Source: CBFFRJ01 sp051486985 (lineage in GTDB: Bacteria > Pseudomonadota > Gammaproteobacteria > Enterobacterales > Enterobacteriaceae). Taken from it: 64,000 bases of DNA. Where the stretch lies: contig NZ_JAHVDV010000008.1 in NCBI RefSeq assembly GCF_051486985.1, positions 1-64,000 of the forward strand, written 5' to 3'. Below the pieces are notes generated by a model. That model searched no databases. It was not told the DNA's origin and saw only the letters and a list, made by a program, of their open reading frames with translations. Each line of letters opens with the position of its first letter. Position 1 is the first letter of the stretch. Position numbers and translations under genes: made by a program. Of the stretch, positions 1-9,959 are shown piece by piece.

Positions 1-87
1 GACAGTCCGGATGCCCAGCTCTTTACAGGCACGCAGAATTCGCAGGGCAATCTCGCCACGGTTTGCGATGACAATTTTTTCCAGCAT
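1..87 (-). CDS. accC: Biotin carboxylase, N-terminal 29 codons only
   Basis: This is the start of biotin carboxylase, the acetyl-CoA carboxylase subunit that carboxylates the biotin carried by AccB, using ATP and bicarbonate, in the first step of fatty acid synthesis. Only 29 codons lie in the window. They read [20 protein letters not shown] followed by a continuing open frame, which is the AccC signature around the first beta strand. It lies 10 bp downstream of accB on the same strand, as in the conserved accBC operon. The gene is cut by the window edge; nothing suggests that it is broken. Confidence 0.93.
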   Translation of the reverse strand, partial: MLEKIVIANRGEIALRILRACKELGIRTV

Positions 88-97
88 CTTCGCCTCG

Positions 98-571
98 TTA
101 TTCGATGATGACCAGCGGCTCGTCGAATTCGACAGGTTGACCGCTCTCGATCAGGATGGCTTTCACCACGCCCGCTTTATCAGCTTCGATCTGGTTCATC
201 ATTTTCATCGCTTCAACGATGCAGAGCGTGTCGCCCACGTTGACTTTCTGGCCCACTTCGCAGAATGCTTTCGCATCCGGGCTCGGGGTGCGGTAGAAAG
301 TCCCGACCATCGGGGAACGTACGATGTGACCACTGATTTGTGCAGGTGCAGATTCCACTACTGCCGGAGCGGCAGACGCTACTGCGCCAGCAAGCGCAGG
401 CGCTGGCTGCTGCATAACCGGTGCCGCATAAGCCTGCTGCATCATCGGATAAGCGGGTGCTACCGGTGCGCGGCTGATACGTACAGACTCTTCGCCTTCA
501 GAAATTTCCAGTTCAGCGATGCCTGATTCTTCAACCAGTTCGATCAGTTTTTTAATCTTACGAATATCCAT
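98..571 (-). CDS. accB: Biotin carboxyl carrier protein of acetyl-CoA carboxylase
   Basis: AccB carries the covalently bound biotin between the biotin carboxylase and carboxyltransferase halves of acetyl-CoA carboxylase in the cytoplasm. The 157-residue protein has the family layout: a conserved N-terminal segment ([17 protein letters not shown]), an Ala/Pro-rich linker at about residues 35-80, and a C-terminal biotinyl domain with the EAMKM motif, in which Lys123 is the expected biotinylation site. The E. coli protein has 156 residues. It heads accBC. Its leader is about 350 nt long and contains an aroQ relic. In E. coli, AccB represses its own operon; whether that holds here cannot be seen. 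Confidence 0.97.
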   Translation of the reverse strand: MDIRKIKKLIELVEESGIAELEISEGEESVRISRAPVAPAYPMMQQAYAAPVMQQPAPALAGAVASAAPAVVESAPAQISGHIVRSPMVGTFYRTPSPDAKAFCEVGQKVNVGDTLCIVEAMKMMNQIEADKAGVVKAILIESGQPVEFDEPLVIIE

Positions 572-592
572 GAGTGGGTTCCGTACTCTTGT

Positions 593-796
593 TTAGTTTG
601 ATTGTGACAGGCGTTTTACCGCCGTCTGTAACGCGTTTGAATAGCCGCAAGCGCCGGATATACAGGTGGCACTTACAGCGATACCGGAGAGAAGCATGGT
701 GGCAGAGCGGGTGACAATACCGGTTGGCGTCAACGCGGCCGTATTGATCAGGGTAGAGTCGATACCATCTTTAGCCTGATGAATTCGGTCGATGAA
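593..796 (-). pseudogene. aroQ: Decayed type II 3-dehydroquinate dehydratase relic
   Basis: On the minus strand this stretch reads as 67 codons plus a stop. It starts with FIDRIHQAK, continues through LINTAALTPTGIVTR, and ends with GYSNALQTAVKRLSQSN. These match, in order, the RIHQA, LINPAAFTHTSVAIRD and C-terminal GADGYSYALQ-AVKRLS parts of AroQ. About 30 residues between them, including the HLSN-hAREPFRHHSY active-site region, are missing. An in-frame TAA lies two codons upstream, and no start codon or ribosome-binding site is visible. A second frame upstream (about 798-860) weakly resembles the AroQ N-terminus. Many gamma-proteobacteria have aroQ just upstream of accB, so position supports the identification. 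The matches are from memory of the family. Confidence 0.75.
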
Positions 797-829
797 TACT
801 TACCCGGTGTCGCCTTACCCATGCTTGCC

Positions 830-864
830 CGTCCCTGACACAATAACGTCAGAAGGCAGGGACG
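830..864 (-). other. Hairpin in the accB leader
   Basis: CGTCCCTG at 830-837 and CAGGGACG at 857-864 form a perfect 8-bp stem inside the untranslated leader of accB. There is no T run on the minus-strand 3' side, so this is not an intrinsic terminator. It may only be a chance product of aroQ decay. Confidence 0.4.
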
Positions 865-924
865 TGCAATCAGCAATTTAGCCGACAACGTGCTGCTATC
901 TCCTGCAAACTTCCGGTAAAATAC

Positions 925-953
925 AAAATATACCTAAGTTGCATGGTTGTCAC
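925..953 (-). promoter_or_regulatory. Candidate accBC promoter
   Basis: On the minus strand a -35-like GTGACA (948-953) and a -10-like TATTTT (925-930) are separated by exactly 17 nt. Transcription from here would give a leader of about 350 nt. That fits the known E. coli accBC promoter, which also lies several hundred bases upstream of accB. The surrounding 870-1120 region contains no other gene that I can recognise. Confidence 0.45.
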
Positions 954-1121
954 TCATTCAGGGTCTTAAAAACCCTGACGGGAAAACCAAAGTCGCACAT
1001 TATAACGATTTCGTAGCATTTGGCAGCTAAATACTGGTCTTATCAGGGAAGATTATCAACCGCCAGCATTACTCTGCCGGTTGAAGAGTACGCATTGAGG
1101 GGCCGTCATGCCCCGGCAGGA

Positions 1122-1721
1122 TTATCGCCACCACTGGCGGAACTTCTTGTATCGCCACGCTAAAAGTACAACGGCGAAGGCAGCGTACAGAAGGGGCTGC
1201 GGGGATATTATCTTCACGGACCACAGGTAATGGATGGGGGCCAGGATCGCCACCAGATAAACGAAGTTATGCAATTGTTGCCAGCGTTTGCCTAATTTTC
1301 GCTGCGCCCATTGGGTTGAGGTGGCGGCTAAAGCAAGCAGTATAAGCCAACTGACAATCCCCAGCATCAGATAGGGTCGTGTGGTCAATTCCTGGGCTAA
1401 CAGTGTCAGGTTACTGAGGCCAAGCTCAAGCAGAGCATAACTGGTCAGGTGCAGCGTGGCCCAGGCAAAACACCATAAACCGAGTAAACGGCGCGTGCGA
1501 ATCAGGAGCGGTTGACGACCATAGCGCGCCAGTGGCGTAACCAGAAGCCCCGCAAGAAGAAACTTCAGCGCCATTCGCCCGGTAAAATGCTGAATATCTT
1601 TGGCAGGATCGGCACTGAAATAGCCCTGGGAGGCTGCCCAGAACAGCCAGACAACCGGCAGAAATCCCGCAAGATGCAGCGCCACTTTAAGGCAGGTGAT
1701 GTGCTTCGCTGTTAATCGCAC
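1122..1721 (-). CDS. msrQ: Heme-binding membrane subunit of the MsrPQ system
   Basis: MsrQ is the inner-membrane b-type heme protein that passes electrons from the quinone pool to the periplasmic reductase MsrP, which repairs oxidised methionines in envelope proteins. The 199-residue protein has about six hydrophobic segments and family motifs such as KDIQHFTGR, the [17 protein letters not shown] heme-region segment and HWQQLHNF-like [10 protein letters not shown]. It starts with GTG directly after the msrP stop (TGAGTG), so the two genes are probably translationally coupled. Older annotation calls this family YedZ. E. coli has msrPQ elsewhere in its chromosome, so the location next to accB is lineage-specific. 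Confidence 0.93.
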   Translation of the reverse strand: MRLTAKHITCLKVALHLAGFLPVVWLFWAASQGYFSADPAKDIQHFTGRMALKFLLAGLLVTPLARYGRQPLLIRTRRLLGLWCFAWATLHLTSYALLELGLSNLTLLAQELTTRPYLMLGIVSWLILLALAATSTQWAQRKLGKRWQQLHNFVYLVAILAPIHYLWSVKIISPQPLLYAAFAVVLLAWRYKKFRQWWR

Positions 1722-2729
1722 TCAGAAATTCTCCCGCAGATCCAGACCCCGGTAAAGTGAGGCCACTTCATCGGCATAGCCGTTAAACAACAGGGTGGGC
1801 TGACGTTTCACATCCAGCACGCCGCCTGAACCAATGAAACGCTCTGTCGCCTGCGACCAGCGAGGGTGATCAACATGCGGGTTTACGTTAGCGAAGAAGC
1901 CATATTCGTCAGGTGCCGCAAGATTCCATGTCGTCGGGGGCCGTTTACTGGTCAGTTTAATGCTCACGACAGATTTAATACCTTTAAAGCCATACTTCCA
2001 GGGGACCGTCAGACGAACAGGTGCGCCGTTTTGAGGCGGTAGTGCTTTGCCATAAACTCCGACCGATAGTAGCGTCAGAGGATGCATCGCTTCATCTATA
2101 CGTAATCCTTCCACATACGGGTATTCAAGACCGCCGCCGATGAAACGATCTTTCTGACCGGGCATCACCTCCGGGGAGTACAACGTCTGAAAAGCCACAT
2201 ATTTAGCATTGCTGGTGGGTTCAACCAGTGCCAGCAGTTTGTGAAGCGGAAAACCTATCCAGGGAACGACCATCGACCAGGCCTCCACACAGCGCATCCG
2301 GTAGATACGTTCCTCAAGCGCAAAGCGCTTGGTTAAATCATCTTGATCAAGCGTTAAGGGTTTAGCCACCTCACCCTCAATCTTTAGGGTCCAGGGGGAT
2401 GTTTTCAGGCTGCCCGCATTGGCGGCAGGATCGGCTTTATCCAGACCAAACTCATAAAAGTTGTTATAGCCCGTGACCTTATCTTCCGGCGTTAAGGTCA
2501 AGGCATTTTGCCACACCGGAGGTCTGGAGAACGTCAGAGGTTGGCCGGCAGGCGCTTTGGGTCGGTCATTGCCCTTAAACCAGTCCAGCAGATCGGCATG
2601 CGCACGGGGAGAGAGGCTGAGTGCCGCCGCTCCGATCCCCAGCGTCTTTAAGATCTGGCGGCGCCGGAGCATAAATACGGATTCCGCCGTTACGTCAGCT
2701 TCAGTGAGTTTTTTCTTTGGCATGTGCAT
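1722..2729 (-). CDS. msrP: Periplasmic methionine sulfoxide reductase, molybdopterin enzyme
   Basis: MsrP reduces methionine sulfoxide in periplasmic proteins with a molybdopterin cofactor, using electrons from MsrQ. The 335-residue protein has a twin-arginine signal peptide ([10 protein letters not shown], followed by a hydrophobic stretch and AHA cleavage site), so it is exported folded through Tat. The core is closely similar to E. coli YedY, with the [15 protein letters not shown] segment supplying the conserved Cys ligand to molybdenum. The first ATG (2729) has an AGGGGGA ribosome-binding site six bases away, so I chose it over the ATG two codons downstream. It is the first gene of msrPQ and diverges from csrD. 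Confidence 0.95.
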   Translation of the reverse strand: MHMPKKKLTEADVTAESVFMLRRRQILKTLGIGAAALSLSPRAHADLLDWFKGNDRPKAPAGQPLTFSRPPVWQNALTLTPEDKVTGYNNFYEFGLDKADPAANAGSLKTSPWTLKIEGEVAKPLTLDQDDLTKRFALEERIYRMRCVEAWSMVVPWIGFPLHKLLALVEPTSNAKYVAFQTLYSPEVMPGQKDRFIGGGLEYPYVEGLRIDEAMHPLTLLSVGVYGKALPPQNGAPVRLTVPWKYGFKGIKSVVSIKLTSKRPPTTWNLAAPDEYGFFANVNPHVDHPRWSQATERFIGSGGVLDVKRQPTLLFNGYADEVASLYRGLDLRENF

Positions 2730-3013
2730 GGTGTCCCCCTGTTTTTATTACTTGTAGCACGGGGTGGAGACATGCGGAGGAATATCACGAAAAATTGAAC
2801 TCCTGATGCTGGTCACCTTCGCTCTTTCATCACTCGTACCGATGATTGGCAAAAATTTTCTGAAGGCTATACTCGCATAGGCGGTGGGAATAGCCATTGC
2901 CAGAAACGCTAACCCTGCTAGTATGCCGGGCTCGTTTTGCTCGTGAGCGCTTACTCAGTTTTCACCCGAATAAGTCGCGCCTCGTTCTTTCACACTACGG
3001 AGTTAACACAAGG

Positions 3014-4954
3014 ATGCGATTAACGACGAAATTTTCAGCGTTTGTAACCCTACTGACAGGCCTGGCGATATTTGTCACCCTGCTTGGGAGCTCGCTCAGC
3101 TTTTATAACGCGATTCAGTCAAAGGTCGCTAATCGTGTGGAATCCGTCGCCGCCGTTGTTGACTCTCGTCTTATCTTTACCTCTCTCCCTGCGCTAAAAC
3201 CTCAGCTTGATGAATTAATGGTGCCTATTGACATCGTGGGCATTGAGATTCGTCAGGGCAAAAAAACGGTACTTGAGCATACCCGCAAAAGCAGCTATCG
3301 CCCGGCGGGCAGCAATTATCAATACCGTGAGCTGAAGATTGGCTCGCTAAAAAATCCCGGTATGACCATTACTATGGTTTATCAGGATCCGATGGCGAAC
3401 TACTTCCGCTCGCTACTGACCACGGTTCCGCTCACGGCGGCGATAGGCTTTATGGTGGTCATCATTTTCCTCTCCGTGCGTTGGCTACGTCGTCAGCTCG
3501 CCGGGCAGGAGCTGCTTGACATGCGCTCGGCGCGGATTCTGAACGGCGAACGGGGAGCAAAAGCGCGGGGGTCCGTTTATGAATGGCCGTCACGCGCCAG
3601 CAGCGCACTAGATATTCTGCTGGCTGAGATCCAGTTCGCCAGCGATCAGCGTAGCCATATTGATACCATGATCCGTTCGTACGCCGCCCAGGACACGAAA
3701 ACCGGACTCAATAATCGTCTCTTTTTTGATAATCAACTGGCCACCTTGCTGGAGGATCAGGAAAAAGTGGGCGCCCACGGCGTAGTGATGTTAATACGTC
3801 TGCCTGATTTTGATTTACTCCGGGATAACTGGGGCAGGGCCGTTGTGGAAGAGCATCTGTTTATGCTCATCAACCTGCTCTCTACCTTTATTATGCGCTA
3901 CCCGGGCTCCCTGCTTGCGCGCTATCACCGTAGCGATTTTGCGGTTCTGCTTCCTCATCGCACGTTAAAAGAAGCGGAGAGCATTGCGGGGCAGATTTTA
4001 AGAGCCCTTGACGGACTGCCGCGAAGCAAAATGCTCGACCAGGAGGACATGATGCACATCGGCGTCTGTGCCTGGCGCAGCGGACAATCAGCGGAACAGG
4101 TCATGGAACATGCGGAAGTGGCTACTCGCAATGCCGGTCTGCAGGGTGGTAACAGCTGGTCAGTATATGATGACTCGCTGCCGGAACAGGGGCGAGGCAA
4201 TGTACGCTGGCGGACCCTCATTGAAAATATGCTTAGCCGTGGCGGGCCGCGGGTGTATCAGAAACCGGCGGTCAATCGCGATGGTCAGGTACACCATCGT
4301 GAGCTGATGTGCCGGATTTACGATGAGGATCAAGAGGTCATTTCTGCGGAATATATGCCCATGGTTTTACAGTTCGGATTATCAGAAGAGTATGACCGCT
4401 TACAGATCGGCCGACTCATTCCCTATCTGGGTTACTGGCCTGAAGAAAACCTCGCCATGCAGATTACCGTTGAGTCCCTTATTCGCCCGCGTTTTCAACG
4501 CTGGCTGCGTGACACCCTGATGCAATGTGAAAAATCACAACGAAAACGGATTATTTTTGAACTTGCAGAGGCAGATGTCTGTCAACATATCGGTCGCTTA
4601 CAGCCCGTTGTACGGTTAGTTAACGCCCTGGGGGCGCGAATTGCTGTTACGCAAGCGGGTTTAACTCTGGTGAGCACCAGTTGGATTAAAGCCCTGGACG
4701 TGGAGTTATTGAAGCTTCATCCAGGGCTGGTAAGAAATATTGAAAAACGCACGGAAAATCAATTGCTGGTACAAAGCCTGGTGGAGGCCTGCAAAGGAAC
4801 GCGTACACGCGTATTCGCCACCGGCGTTCGTTCACGTAGCGAGTGGCAGACATTGATTGAACGTGGGGTTTCAGGCGGTCAGGGCGATTTTATTGCCGCT
4901 TCTCAGCCCCTTGATACCAGTGTGAAAAAATATTCTCAAAGTTACTCGGTTTGA
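3014..4954 (+). CDS. csrD: RNase E specificity factor for CsrB/CsrC decay
   Basis: CsrD is an inner-membrane protein that targets the regulatory RNAs CsrB and CsrC for RNase E decay and so sets CsrA activity. It has two N-terminal membrane segments (about residues 7-30 and 135-158), then degenerate GGDEF and EAL domains. HRSDF stands where a cyclase has GGDEF and RELM replaces EAL, so neither cyclic-di-GMP synthesis nor hydrolysis is expected, as in the E. coli protein. The frame is open from 2897, but MRLTTKFSAF at 3014 is the E. coli start. It gives exactly 646 residues and has GGAG 11 bases upstream. Confidence 0.95.
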   Translation: MRLTTKFSAFVTLLTGLAIFVTLLGSSLSFYNAIQSKVANRVESVAAVVDSRLIFTSLPALKPQLDELMVPIDIVGIEIRQGKKTVLEHTRKSSYRPAGSNYQYRELKIGSLKNPGMTITMVYQDPMANYFRSLLTTVPLTAAIGFMVVIIFLSVRWLRRQLAGQELLDMRSARILNGERGAKARGSVYEWPSRASSALDILLAEIQFASDQRSHIDTMIRSYAAQDTKTGLNNRLFFDNQLATLLEDQEKVGAHGVVMLIRLPDFDLLRDNWGRAVVEEHLFMLINLLSTFIMRYPGSLLARYHRSDFAVLLPHRTLKEAESIAGQILRALDGLPRSKMLDQEDMMHIGVCAWRSGQSAEQVMEHAEVATRNAGLQGGNSWSVYDDSLPEQGRGNVRWRTLIENMLSRGGPRVYQKPAVNRDGQVHHRELMCRIYDEDQEVISAEYMPMVLQFGLSEEYDRLQIGRLIPYLGYWPEENLAMQITVESLIRPRFQRWLRDTLMQCEKSQRKRIIFELAEADVCQHIGRLQPVVRLVNALGARIAVTQAGLTLVSTSWIKALDVELLKLHPGLVRNIEKRTENQLLVQSLVEACKGTRTRVFATGVRSRSEWQTLIERGVSGGQGDFIAASQPLDTSVKKYSQSYSV

Positions 4955-6304
<1,350 letters not shown>

Positions 6305-6367
6305 TCTGCGTCAGACTCGGGGCGTATCACGTCCCGGGTTTCCCTGGCCTGAGAATACGCAAAGCCT

Positions 6368-7366
6368 ATGAAGCCAATTTTTAGCCGTGGCCCGTCGCTA
6401 CAGATTCGCCTTTTTCTGGCGGTGATTGTGGCGCTGGGCGTTATCATTGCAGACAGCCGCCTCGGTACGTTCAGTCAGATTCGAACGTATATGGATACTG
6501 CCGTCAGCCCTTTCTATTTTATATCTAATGGTCCCCGCGAATTATTAGACAGCATGTCGCAAACGCTGTCCTCGCGCGATCAACTCGAACTGGAAAATCG
6601 GGCATTACGTCAGGAGCTACTGCTGAAAAACAGTGAGCTGTTGATGTTAGGTCAATACAAACAGGAGAACGCGCGACTGCGCGAGCTGCTGGGTTCGCCC
6701 CTGCGTCAGGACGAACAAAAAATGGTGACCCAGGTTATCTCCACGGTTAACGATCCTTACAGCGACCAGGTGGTGATTGACAAGGGCAGCGTCAACGGGG
6801 TGTATGAAGGCCAGCCCGTCATCAGTGATAAAGGCGTAGTCGGCCAGGTTGTTGCGGTGGCTAAGCTCACCAGTCGCGTTTTACTGATTTGCGATGCCAC
6901 CCATGCGCTGCCTATTCAGGTGCTGCGTAATGATATTCGCGTCATTGCGGCGGGTAATGGCTGTACTGATGACCTGCAACTGGAACACCTGCCTGCCAAT
7001 ACGGATATCCGCGTCGGCGATGTGCTGGTTACCTCAGGGCTTGGCGGGCGTTTCCCGGAAGGCTACCCGGTGGGCGTTGTGTCATCCGTCAAACTGGATA
7101 CGCAGCGTGCGTATACCGTTATACAGGCGCGTCCAACGGCGGGCTTGCAACGCCTGCGCTATTTGCTGTTGCTCTGGGGAGCCGACCGCAATGGTACCAA
7201 TCCAATGACACCTGAAGATGTACATCGTGTGGCTAACGAACGCTTAATGCAGATGATGCCGCAGGTGCTTCCGTCTCCTGATGCAATGGGGCCACCGGCG
7301 CCGATGCCAGCACCGGCAACGGGTATTGCTGCACCGCCTGCTTCTGGTTCCGGGGGAGGGCAATAG
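6368..7366 (+). CDS. mreC: Cell-shape protein MreC
   Basis: MreC is a bitopic inner-membrane protein whose periplasmic part activates the RodA-PBP2 peptidoglycan synthase in the elongasome. It has one N-terminal membrane segment (about residues 10-30), a coiled coil at about 65-105 ([18 protein letters not shown]), then the two beta-barrel periplasmic domains. The protein is 332 residues, against 367 in E. coli. The difference lies in the low-complexity Pro/Ala/Gly tail ([10 protein letters not shown], ending GSGGGQ), which is variable in the family, so the core is not truncated. Its stop codon overlaps the mreD start by one base. Confidence 0.96.
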   Translation: MKPIFSRGPSLQIRLFLAVIVALGVIIADSRLGTFSQIRTYMDTAVSPFYFISNGPRELLDSMSQTLSSRDQLELENRALRQELLLKNSELLMLGQYKQENARLRELLGSPLRQDEQKMVTQVISTVNDPYSDQVVIDKGSVNGVYEGQPVISDKGVVGQVVAVAKLTSRVLLICDATHALPIQVLRNDIRVIAAGNGCTDDLQLEHLPANTDIRVGDVLVTSGLGGRFPEGYPVGVVSSVKLDTQRAYTVIQARPTAGLQRLRYLLLLWGADRNGTNPMTPEDVHRVANERLMQMMPQVLPSPDAMGPPAPMPAPATGIAAPPASGSGGGQ

Positions 7367-7854
7367 TGGCAAGTTACCGTAGCCAGGGGCGCTGGGTTAT
7401 CTGGCTCTCGTTTCTTATCGCACTGTTGCTTCAGATTATGCCCTGGCCGGACGACATTCTTGTCTACCGGCCTAACTGGGTCCTGCTGATCTTACTTTAC
7501 TGGATTCTGGCACTGCCGCACCGCGTAAATGTGGGTACAGGTTTTGCCATGGGTGCCATACTGGATCTCATCAGCGGTTCCACGCTTGGCGTGCGTGCAT
7601 TGTCTCTTAGCATCGTCGCCTATCTGGTCGCACTAAAATATCAGCTGTTTCGTAATCTGGCACTCTGGCAGCAGGCGTTGGTCGTCATGCTGCTGTCCTT
7701 AGCTACTGAAGTGGTGATCTTCTGGGCTGAGTTTTTAGTCATTAACGTCTCTTTTAAGCCCGATATTTTCTGGAGCAGTCTTGTTAATGGCGTGCTCTGG
7801 CCGTGGATATTCCTGTTGATGCGTAAGATTCGTCAGCAGTTTGCCGTGCAATAA
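7366..7854 (+). CDS. mreD: Rod-shape membrane protein MreD
   Basis: MreD is a small integral membrane protein of the elongasome that works with MreB, MreC, RodA and PBP2. The 162-residue product has five to six hydrophobic helices and is nearly identical to the E. coli protein over its whole length ([16 protein letters not shown] at the N-terminus, RQQFAVQ at the C-terminus). It starts with GTG at 7366, which shares its first base with the last base of the mreC TAG stop; this tight junction points to translational coupling. yhdE follows after 8 bp, so the transcript may continue. Confidence 0.96.
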   Translation: MASYRSQGRWVIWLSFLIALLLQIMPWPDDILVYRPNWVLLILLYWILALPHRVNVGTGFAMGAILDLISGSTLGVRALSLSIVAYLVALKYQLFRNLALWQQALVVMLLSLATEVVIFWAEFLVINVSFKPDIFWSSLVNGVLWPWIFLLMRKIRQQFAVQ

Positions 7855-7862
7855 GGTTTTAT

Positions 7863-8456
7863 ATGACAACTCTCTGGCTTGCCTCCGGTTCCCCACGTCG
7901 TCAGGAACTGCTCACCCAATTGGGGGTGAGTTTCGAACGTATCATCCCCGGTATTGAAGAGCAGCGTCGGGCGCAGGAGAGCGCCCACCATTACGTGCTT
8001 CGACTGGCCCGTGAAAAAGCGCAGGCAGGTGTTGCGATGGCCACGCGCGACCTGCCGGTTCTGGGGGCCGATACCATTGTGATATTTAATGGTGAAGTGC
8101 TTGAAAAACCGAATGACTCCTCGCATGCTGCTAAAATGTTACGACAACTCTCCGGTCAAACCCATCATGTGCTGACCGCGGTAGCGCTGGCGGATCGCCA
8201 GCATCTGCTGGATTGCCTCGTGGAAACGGAAGTGACTTTCCGTGCGTTATCTGACGATGACATCGCAAACTATGTGGCGAGTGGCGAGCCGCTGGATAAA
8301 GCCGGGGCATATGGAATCCAGGGGGCTGGTGGCTGTTTTGTCCGAAAAATTAATGGCAGTTACCATGCCGTCGTCGGTTTGCCGCTGGTGGAAACGTGGG
8401 AACTGTTGAGCAACTTTAACGCACTTCGCGAGGGAAAAAAGAATCATGACGGCTGA
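7863..8456 (+). CDS. yhdE: dTTP/UTP pyrophosphatase, Maf family
   Basis: This Maf-family nucleotide pyrophosphatase hydrolyses dTTP and UTP, and probably modified pyrimidine nucleotides, to the monophosphate and so cleans the nucleotide pool. The 197-residue protein shows the Maf motifs: [12 protein letters not shown] at residues 4-15, [17 protein letters not shown] near residue 67 and AYGIQGAG near residue 148. It belongs to the YhdE branch rather than the YceF (m7GTP) branch. It lies directly downstream of mreD, and its last codons overlap the start of rng by 11 bp, so these genes probably share a transcript. Confidence 0.94.
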   Translation: MTTLWLASGSPRRQELLTQLGVSFERIIPGIEEQRRAQESAHHYVLRLAREKAQAGVAMATRDLPVLGADTIVIFNGEVLEKPNDSSHAAKMLRQLSGQTHHVLTAVALADRQHLLDCLVETEVTFRALSDDDIANYVASGEPLDKAGAYGIQGAGGCFVRKINGSYHAVVGLPLVETWELLSNFNALREGKKNHDG

Positions 8457-9915
8457 ATTGTTAGTCAACGTAACGCCATCAGAAACACGCGTGGCTTATA
8501 TCGATGGGGGGATCCTTCAGGAGATCCACATTGAACGTGAAGCGCGTCGCGGGATCGTAGGCAATATCTACAAGGGTCGGGTAAGTCGGGTACTTCCTGG
8601 AATGCAGGCGGCATTTGTAGATATTGGCCTGGATAAGGCGGCGTTTCTTCATGCCTCGGACATTATGCCCCATACCGAATGCGTGGCAGGCGAAGAGCAG
8701 AAGAACTTCACGGTGCGTGATATCTCTGAGCTGGTGCGTCAGGGCCAGGATCTCATGGTTCAGGTTGTCAAAGATCCGCTGGGGACCAAAGGCGCGCGCC
8801 TCACTACCGACATCACGCTTCCTTCCCGCTATCTGGTGTTTATGCCCGGCGCATCACACGTGGGTGTCTCTCAGCGTATTGAAAGTGAAGCCGAGCGTGA
8901 GAGGCTCAAGAGGGTCGTGGCGGAATATTGCGACGAGCAGGGGGGATTTATCATCCGTACCGCCGCCGAAGGCGTGTGTGAAGACGATCTCTCTTCGGAT
9001 GCCGCCTACCTCAAGCGCGTCTGGACGAAGGTGATGGAGCGTAAAAAACGCAACCAGACACGCTACAAACTCTACGGTGAACTGGCGCTGGCGCAGCGTG
9101 TTTTGCGTGATTTTGCGGACGCCCAGCTTGACCGTATTCGTGTCGACTCCCGCCTGACCTATGACATGCTGCTGGAATTTACCGCCGAATATATGCCGGA
9201 AATGACCAATAAGATTGAGCATTACAGCGGCCGTCAGCCCATCTTTGATCTCTTTGACGTTGAAAATGAAATTCAGCGCGCGCTGGAAAGAAAGGTTGAG
9301 CTGAAGTCGGGCGGTTATCTGGTCATTGATCAAACGGAAGCCATGACCACGGTGGATATCAATACCGGTGCCTTTGTGGGGCATCGTAATCTTGACGACA
9401 CCATTTTCAATACCAACATCGAAGCGACGCAGGCCATCGCCCGTCAGCTACGTTTACGTAATCTGGGCGGGATCATCATTATCGATTTCATTGATATGAA
9501 TAATGAAGATCATCGTCGCCGCGTGCTGCACTCTCTTGAGCAGGCGCTCAGCAAGGACAGAGTAAAAACCAGCATCAACGGTTTCTCACAACTGGGCCTG
9601 GTTGAGATGACACGTAAACGCACGCGCGAAAGCGTTGAGCACGTGCTCTGCAATGAGTGTCCAACCTGCCACGGGCGCGGCACGGTGAAAACGGTCGAAA
9701 CCGTCTGCTATGAAATCATGCGGGAGATTGTCCGTGTACACCACGCTTACGATTCCGATCGATTCCTGGTCTATGCTTCTCCTGCGGTGGCTGAAACCTT
9801 AAAAGGTGAAGAATCCCATGCGCTGGCTGAAGTTGAGATCTTTGTTGGCAAGCAGGTCAAAGTACAAATTGAACCGCTCTATAATCAGGAGCAGTTTGAC
9901 GTGGTAATGATGTAA
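8446..9915 (+). CDS. rng: Ribonuclease G
   Basis: RNase G is an endoribonuclease related to the catalytic half of RNase E. It finishes the 5' end of 16S rRNA and takes part in mRNA decay. The 489-residue protein has an N-terminal S1-like RNA-binding region (residues 35-130), the DNase I-like catalytic domain with the metal-binding aspartates in [10 protein letters not shown] and IIDFIDM, and the Zn-link motif CPTCHGRG near residue 405. Length and motifs match E. coli. It starts inside the end of yhdE and is followed after 44 bp by yhdP. Confidence 0.97.
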   Translation: MTAELLVNVTPSETRVAYIDGGILQEIHIEREARRGIVGNIYKGRVSRVLPGMQAAFVDIGLDKAAFLHASDIMPHTECVAGEEQKNFTVRDISELVRQGQDLMVQVVKDPLGTKGARLTTDITLPSRYLVFMPGASHVGVSQRIESEAERERLKRVVAEYCDEQGGFIIRTAAEGVCEDDLSSDAAYLKRVWTKVMERKKRNQTRYKLYGELALAQRVLRDFADAQLDRIRVDSRLTYDMLLEFTAEYMPEMTNKIEHYSGRQPIFDLFDVENEIQRALERKVELKSGGYLVIDQTEAMTTVDINTGAFVGHRNLDDTIFNTNIEATQAIARQLRLRNLGGIIIIDFIDMNNEDHRRRVLHSLEQALSKDRVKTSINGFSQLGLVEMTRKRTRESVEHVLCNECPTCHGRGTVKTVETVCYEIMREIVRVHHAYDSDRFLVYASPAVAETLKGEESHALAEVEIFVGKQVKVQIEPLYNQEQFDVVMM

Positions 9916-9959
9916 AACCCAAGACGGGTTTCAGACGTTTTGCTGACAAGGAGAGGTGC

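Noticed and set aside
2897..3013. 39-codon upstream extension of csrD
   Set aside because: Not conserved; the MRLTTKF start at 3014 gives the exact E. coli length.
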